A stretch of DNA of 64,000 nt from Motacilla alba alba (lineage: Eukaryota > Chordata > Aves > Passeriformes > Motacillidae), in NCBI RefSeq assembly GCF_015832195.1, contig NW_024037374.1:2790001-2854000 (forward strand), given 5' to 3'. The position numbers and the translations under genes are program-made. The notes under the pieces are model-generated. The model made no database searches, was not told the origin of the DNA, and saw only the letters and a list, made by a program, of their open reading frames with translations. This document shows positions 58,286 through 64,000 of the stretch, one piece after another; within the stretch, counting starts at the first letter, position 1; every line of letters starts with the position of its first letter.

Positions 58286-60070
58286 AAGGAAAGAACCGAG
58301 CCCCAGTGTTGCAGGGGCACTCACCAGAGGCCAAGGCAAGCCAGACTTTACAGTACTGGCAGATTTTGCCTGGATCAACCCTTGGATATACAGAATTTTA
58401 GAGGTGGAATCCCAGTTTCAGACATGGACACCTGGAGAAGAAGGACGGTTCTTTTCCATAGGAAGGAAAGCAAAGAACATCAGTGTTTCGGGGACAGAAA
58501 AAAGGCAGCCATCAGAGGCTTAGGCCAGCCACATCTCTCTGTCCTGGCAACTTTTGTCTGAAAGCAGCCCTTGGATATAGGGGATTTTGGAGGTGGAATT
58601 CCAATTTTGGCCATTTCTGTGTAGATAAGAAGGATGGTTCTTTTCCATAGGAAGGAAAGCACTGAGCCCCAGTGTTTCAAAGGCAGAAGAGGAGAGAGAT
58701 GGCCAAGCCAGCCAGACCTCTTTGTTCTTGCAGATTTTGTCATGAAGGAATCCTTGAATATATGGAATTTGGGAGGAGGAATCTCAATTTTGACAACAGA
58801 CACCATGAGAAGAAGGATGGTTCTTTCCATTGGAAGGAAATCATTGAGCTGCTGAGTTTCAAAAGCAGGTGAGAGGCTGCCCCCAAGGGGCCAAGGGCAG
58901 CCAGACCTGTCTGTCCTGGCAGCTTTCTCTTGGGAGCAATCCTTGGATGTACCGAGTTGTGGAGGTGGAATCCCAGATTTGGCCATGGACACGTGGTCAA
59001 GATGGACGGTTTTGTTCGTATAGGAAAGACAAGCACAAAGTCCAAGTGCTCTGGAAGAAGATGAGAGGTGGCCTTAGGCTAAGACAGACCTGTTTCTCCA
59101 GGCACCTTTTGTCTAGGGGCTATCCTTGGACACAGGGCATTTTGGAGGTGGAATCCCAATTTTGGCTATGGGTTCCTGGACAGGTAGGAGAGTTCTTTTC
59201 ATGAGGAAGGAAAGCACAGAGCACCAGTGTTTCAGAGGCAGATGATTGCCAGCCCTCAGGAAGACAAGGTCAGCCAGACTTGTCAGTCCTGGCAGCTTTT
59301 GTCTGGGAGCTATCCATGGATCTAGGGAATTCTGGAGGCAGATGGCCAATTTTGGCCATGGGTGCCTGGTTGAGACGGATGGTCATTTCCCATAAGAATG
59401 AAAAGCACATGGTCCCAATGTTTCAAAGGCAGATGAGAGGAGGTCCCTTGGTGGCCAAGCCAGCCAGACCTCTCTCTTCTGGTAGATTTTATCTGGAAAC
59501 AATCTTCGCATATAAGGAAATTTGGAGGAAGAATCCCAGTTTTGGCCATGGGCCCCTGGAGGAGGAATCACCCACAGGATGGAAAGCCCAGAGCCACAGT
59601 GCTTTAGGGACAGATGAGAAGCAGCCCTCAACATGCCTAAGTCAGCCAAACCTGTCAGGTGGTCCCCAGGAGGCCCAGCCAGCCAGACCTGTTCCATGTT
59701 CCCTTGGTTTCATGGGACCTCACAGTGTCCCAATGGTCTCCTTGGTTCCATGAGGCCCTGGAGTGTCACAATGTTCCCCTTGCTTCTGCAGTGCCACAAT
59801 GGCCCCATGTTTCCATGAGGCCTTGCAATGTCACAATGGTTTTGTGGTTCCACAAAGCCCTGATGTGTCACCATGGCCCCTCAGATCCATGCACCCTCAC
59901 TGTGTCACAATGGCTCCTCCGTGACACTGTGGGCTGCACAAGGTCACCATGGAGCCTTGGATACTTGGGGCTCCCGACTTTGACAAAGATTCCATGAGGC
60001 ATCAAAGAGTCACAATGGCCCTTTGGTTCCATGAGATTTCGTAGAGTCACCATGGCATCCTTGGACCTGC
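58286..60070. repeat. Satellite forward plus minisatellite reverse, second block
   Basis: About seven satellite units (58,286-59,690), the same junction (59,690-59,705) and reverse minisatellite units to about 60,070. Order and polarity repeat those of the previous block. Confidence 0.85.
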
Positions 60071-60885
60071 CTTGTCACAACTGACCTGTGGTGGGGATCA
60101 TGAAAATACAGAAAGCCCCTGGCGGCTCTTTCTCTTCAGTTGTCTTCAGTTCTCCAAGCCTTGTGCAGTTCATTGGAGTCAGTTTGGAGTTTTGTTGAGG
60201 AGGAAGATTTCAAAGTGCACCCCATGACTTTTCTTCTTTCATCAAGTGAGTATTTTTTTTATTTTCCAGTTCAAAGAAGAGCTGATAGAAGCATTCCTCA
60301 GGTGATCTTGATGCTGAATGTCTCCTTAGGAGGTCTGGGCATGCAGAAGAATGAGCCCCTTGAGGGCTGACCCTGTTTGGACAAGCTGCTCCTCACCCCC
60401 AGCCTCACCATGTCTGACATGGCCCAGCTGGCACTGACATCCCTGTGCCCTGCAGCAGAACCTTGTCCCCTGAGCTCTGCAGCTCCATGGCCCAGCCCAT
60501 TGCACCATGTGTCACCTGATCTCCTCAGGGCTCTGCCTGCACACAGGCCCAGGAGAAATTTTCCTGTTGGCAGGGAAAGAATGGAAAAGCCTGAGCAGGT
60601 TTCCTGAACAGAAAACCCCACTCAGGAGCCACCTGCTCAGTCCAGGCTGCCTGGCATGGTGTCACCTTTCTGCCAGAGACAGTGTGAGCAGAAATGATCT
60701 CTGGAAGCAGAATTCTCTGAGTCTGCAGCTGAATTCTCTGTCCCTGTCCTTTCCCTGGATCTCTGTTGCAGATGGAAGCTGCTGGTGCCATCCTCACCTT
60801 GAACCTCTCTCTGGAATGCAAACAGATCTTCCCAGGTGTGATAAAAAGGATTTGCTCCACGTTTCCACAAAACTTTCGGGTTCCT
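60071..60885. other. Diverged OR-upstream-like module, no gene
   Basis: 60,180-60,450 resembles 120-330 and 25,240-25,420 weakly. The rest is unassigned. Confidence 0.4.
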
Positions 60886-61290
60886 CATGGAACGAAGGGG
60901 CCATTTTGACACTGAGGGGGTGACGTGGAAGGCAGGAGTCAATTGTGACCCTGGGGTGCCATGGAACCAAGGGGCCACGGTGACACCGAAGGGCCACGTG
61001 GATCCAGTGGTCCATTGTGACACTGTGGATCCAAGGAGACCATGGAGACTCCCCTGGAACCTCCTGGAACCAAGAAGTCCATGGTGACCCAGCGGGGCTA
61101 CATGGAGCCAATGGTCCATGGTGATACTGCCCATCCAAGGAGGCCATTGTGACCCTGCGGAAGCTCATGGAGCCAGGGAGGCCATTGTGACACTGGAGAA
61201 CTTCATGGCACCAAATATCCATGGGGACACAGCAGGGCATCATGGGAACCAAGGAACCGCTGCTGGCAGTAGGGAAACTCATGGAGCCAG
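60886..61290 (+). repeat. 37-bp minisatellite, forward, diverged
   Basis: Units with 'ccattgtgac...' and 'catggaacc' parts, more variable than in the other arrays. Confidence 0.75.
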
Positions 61291-61503
61291 GGGCCCTTGT
61301 GGCACTGCAGAAGCAACACAGCTGCTGGACCTTGTCCCCTGGCCCTGCACAGCTCCTTGGGAGGCACGGCAGGAGCAGCACCCTGGCAGCCTGGGGAATG
61401 CCCCTCTGGGATCCATGGCACACACTGCCAGGGTCTGGAATTCCAGTTGCCAGCCAGGAAAAGATGTTCCTGCCCTTGAAGGCAAAGCTCTGAAGAAGGA
61501 GCC

Positions 61504-62166
61504 TGTCCTAGGGTGACGTTATGATGCTTGTATCCCCATTTGTGTATTGTGTTTATGCTGAATATTATGTTCTGTGTCTTTAAGACTGGCTCTGAAGAGC
61601 GAAGGTTTTGTTCTGGTTTTGTTTTCAGCCTGCTCCCCCATGGCTGGTGGGACACAGAGATAAGGCAGTGCATAGTGCAGCTTTTGCTTTTTGCTTGGCT
61701 TTTTGCTTTGCTCTTGCTCTCACTCCTGCTTTGCTCCTGCTTTTGCTTTTGCTCATTAGTTAGTTTAGCTAAGCAATCCAAATTTTTTCCTGGACTGTTT
61801 TTTCCTCTCCCTTTTTTGAAACTAGTTGAACCTGCTCTGGACTGGGACCTGGGAAACACCGAGAGTTTGCACCTTGTGGTCTGTAGCAGCCATCCCCAGC
61901 GCCGGAGGGACAGACAACAGAGCAACCACTCCCAAGAGAGGCTTTCTGAATTTGTCATCTTTTTCAGAGCAGTGAAAGAGTGTTGTCATCCGGTATTGTT
62001 CATTCTGTGTGCTGGGGGCTGCTGTGCCTGTTAAATAAACAGGTTCTTTCCACTTCTCTCCAAGGAATCCTCCCCAAACCAGTTGTGGGGAGGGGCCATG
62101 TGGGTTTACTTTCTGAAGGGGCCCTCTTTCGGAGGTTTTCTCCCAAATTTGTTCTAAACCAGGACA
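61504..62166 (+). mobile_element. 5' LTR of an ERV running off the window
   Basis: A 663-bp LTR with ends TGTCCT/AGGACA and AATAAA at 62,034-62,039. It is homologous along its length to 1,487-2,144. A primer-binding-site-like sequence (tggtgcccaatgtgaag) starts four to five bases after it, which shows that it is a 5' LTR. Confidence 0.9.
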
Positions 62167-62169
62167 AAT

Positions 62170-62188
62170 TTTGGTGCCCAATGTGAAG
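62170..62188 (+). other. Primer-binding-site-like sequence
   Basis: TGGTGCCCAA, next to the LTR, fits the complement of a tRNA 3' end (TGG against CCA). I did not assign the tRNA. Confidence 0.6.
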
Positions 62189-62287
62189 CACAAGAGAGAG
62201 TGGAAAAACCCTGTTCTAATTGTATTTTGGTTGTCATTACTCTGTGTTGGTATAAAGCAGGTAATAGCCATTGTTTTTGAATTCATA

Positions 62288-64000
62288 ATGTCTCTTGGGG
62301 TGAAGGCTTGCATGCATTTCTGGTCCCTTGGATTTTTTGAGATCTTAATACCTCTGTGGACCCTAGGTTTATTTTCTCATCCAGAAATATCTCTGGTATT
62401 GTCCCTAATGCGTAGTTTTTACAGCAGAGGGGCAGTGACCAGAATAGCTATCCTGCTGGGCTTGGTTGTATTGACCTGTAAGAAGTTTAGAGAAGTGCTT
62501 GGGTCTGTTCCAGGGATGAATGGTTCATGGCTGTGGTTATGCACCCAGTTTGTCAGAGGAGGAGCAGGGGATGAGGCTTTTCAGCCTTTGCTTTCCTTCT
62601 TCTCCTCTGAATCTGTTACCTCCCTGTTGGAGAATGTTCAGTTTCCCCTGAATGTTAAAGAGACCATCTTTCTGCTGTTTAATCTGGTAAGCTTCCTCTA
62701 TACAGTTTGCAGCTTGTCTAGAATGAGGGCTGAGATTTCTAGAGGGGCTGATGAGACCCCTGACCTAGGAGTAGACCCAGGCATGGAAAATCCTGAGTGG
62801 GGTGGGAAATGGGAGCATATGGGCCAAATCCTGAAGGAATTCTCTGTCCCTGTAGTGTGGGACTTTCCCCATGAACAAATTCAGAACCCAGCTGAGGTGG
62901 GGAAATACCTGAGAGAGAAGTACCATGATGACCCTCAGGAGAAAAAGCTCATTGCAGTGAGCTGGGCCCTGGCATATGCTTATCGCACACTGCTGGATAC
63001 TCTAGGGCAGCAGACAGAGGCAGCGGGCTAGGGAGATAAATCAGCAGCTATCCCAGTCACTCAGGCTGCAGCCAACACCTCAGGCTCAAAGCCAGCAGCT
63101 AAATCAGACAGTAAGCCTAAGCCAGCAGCTAAACCAAACAATAAGCCTCAACCAATAGCTGTTGCTACTAGCACTAGAAGTGGAAAGTGCACAGACAAGA
63201 CCGATCGACCAGTGAATGATGATAATGATGCAGAAGAAGAACCTTCAACACCTCCTGACATAAAATCAAGAGTCAGAGCAACAGGCGCAAGGTCGGAAGC
63301 CAATATTGAGTCCTTTTCCCTGAAGGACCTCCATAGCCTAAAAAAAAATTACACCCGACGATCTGATGAATCCATAATTAGCTGGCTAGTCCGTCTTTAG
63401 GATGCTGCAGGCGAGGCTACAATTCTAGATAGCACTAAGGCGAAGCATTTGAGATCCCTGTCACATAATCCTGTCATCGACCAAGAAATAATGAGGGGGG
63501 CTGACCCTCACAGCCTCTGGGCATGGGTCTTGGATAGTGTTGCACAAAAGTACCTGTGTGCAGATGATCTCTATATGCAACAAACCCAGTAAAAGACTAT
63601 AGAACAAGAAATCCAACGCCTGAGAGAAATGGCAGTGGCAGAGATTATCTTCTCAAATAACATAACAACTAAGAATCCAAACTTGATACCATGCACATCT
63701 GTGATGTGGCGAAAACTCATATGACTTGAGCCACATGAATATGCTTCTGCTTTAGCCATAATGAAGCGGGATGACAGGGATGAGACTGTGCTTGATATGG
63801 CAAGGAAGCTCCGAGCATATGCAGATGCTGGACATAGCCCAACACATGCCAAAATCGCAGCGGTGGAGACACGTCTGCAGAAGTTAGAAGACAAAATAAA
63901 GAAGAATCATAAAAAGCTCAAAGAGGAGATTAAAGAAGACCTTCTCCAAATCTCAGCAGTGCAGATCAGAGGTTCTAGTACCCAACACAAACGTTCCCCA
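62288..64000 (+). pseudogene. ERV gag-like frame with four in-frame stops, partial
   Basis: The frame starting at ATG 62,288 stays in register to the window end (about 570 codons) and is broken only by stops at 63,029, 63,398, 63,590 and 63,722. The N-terminal part has hydrophobic segments. The middle is rich in Ala/Lys/Pro (63,032-63,200) with an acidic stretch (63,215-63,245). The end is strongly charged and likely coiled coil (63,850-63,945). Its place directly after LTR and primer-binding site argues for gag. I could not name a domain. By LTR homology it belongs to the same family as the remnant at 1,487-4,870. Confidence 0.65.

Overview
The window looks like nuclear DNA from a bird, most likely a passerine. 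It carries olfactory receptors of the avian-expanded OR14-like (gamma-c) type, CR1 LINE pieces including the typical 3' end, and many degraded endogenous retroviruses (ERVs) and LTRs. There is no prokaryotic gene organisation. The only apparently intact host genes are single-coding-exon olfactory receptors (ORs) on the minus strand: two full-length (21,304-22,236 and 33,674-34,606) and one with a single-base frameshift (51,872-52,805). The rest is repeats, mobile-element remains and unassigned sequence.

Layout. 1-540 is the far end of an OR-upstream module whose OR should lie left of the window. 541-900 is a 37-bp minisatellite. 1,487-4,870 is a minus-strand ERV remnant (3' LTR plus broken pol, ERV-L-like). 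It is followed by a class II ERV remnant (4,910-7,405), also minus. Copy A of a segmental duplication runs from about 8,258 to 25,180 and contains OR 1. 25,604-31,230 holds a plus-strand class II gag remnant and then a remnant with dUTPase and env pieces. 32,280-37,620 holds OR 2 and its flanks. 37,030-42,003 is a large imperfect palindrome of satellite and minisatellite, interrupted by a solo LTR. Copy B of the duplication runs from 41,723 to 55,765 and contains the frameshifted OR 3. 55,765-57,360 is an inverted, G-containing relative of a G-poor element present in both duplication copies. 57,480-60,070 is more satellite and minisatellite. 61,504-64,000 is the 5' end (LTR and gag-like frame) of a plus-strand provirus whose LTR matches the one near position 1,500.

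Copies A and B have the same order of parts: a 20-21-bp phased dyad array, LTR-like block, 37-bp minisatellite, ~186-bp satellite, LTR-like block, CR1 3' end, second dyad array, G-poor element, OR 3' flank, OR, OR upstream region. Each OR thus sits in a repeat-rich cassette that has been copied as a block. The most unusual signals are: (1) an element in which most G positions have become A, consistent with APOBEC-type editing that predates the duplication; (2) dyad arrays with a spacing of two helical turns; (3) a composite satellite/minisatellite with fixed polarity and a conserved junction, which forms a multi-kilobase palindrome; and (4) OR 2 with Lys in place of the TM1 Asn.
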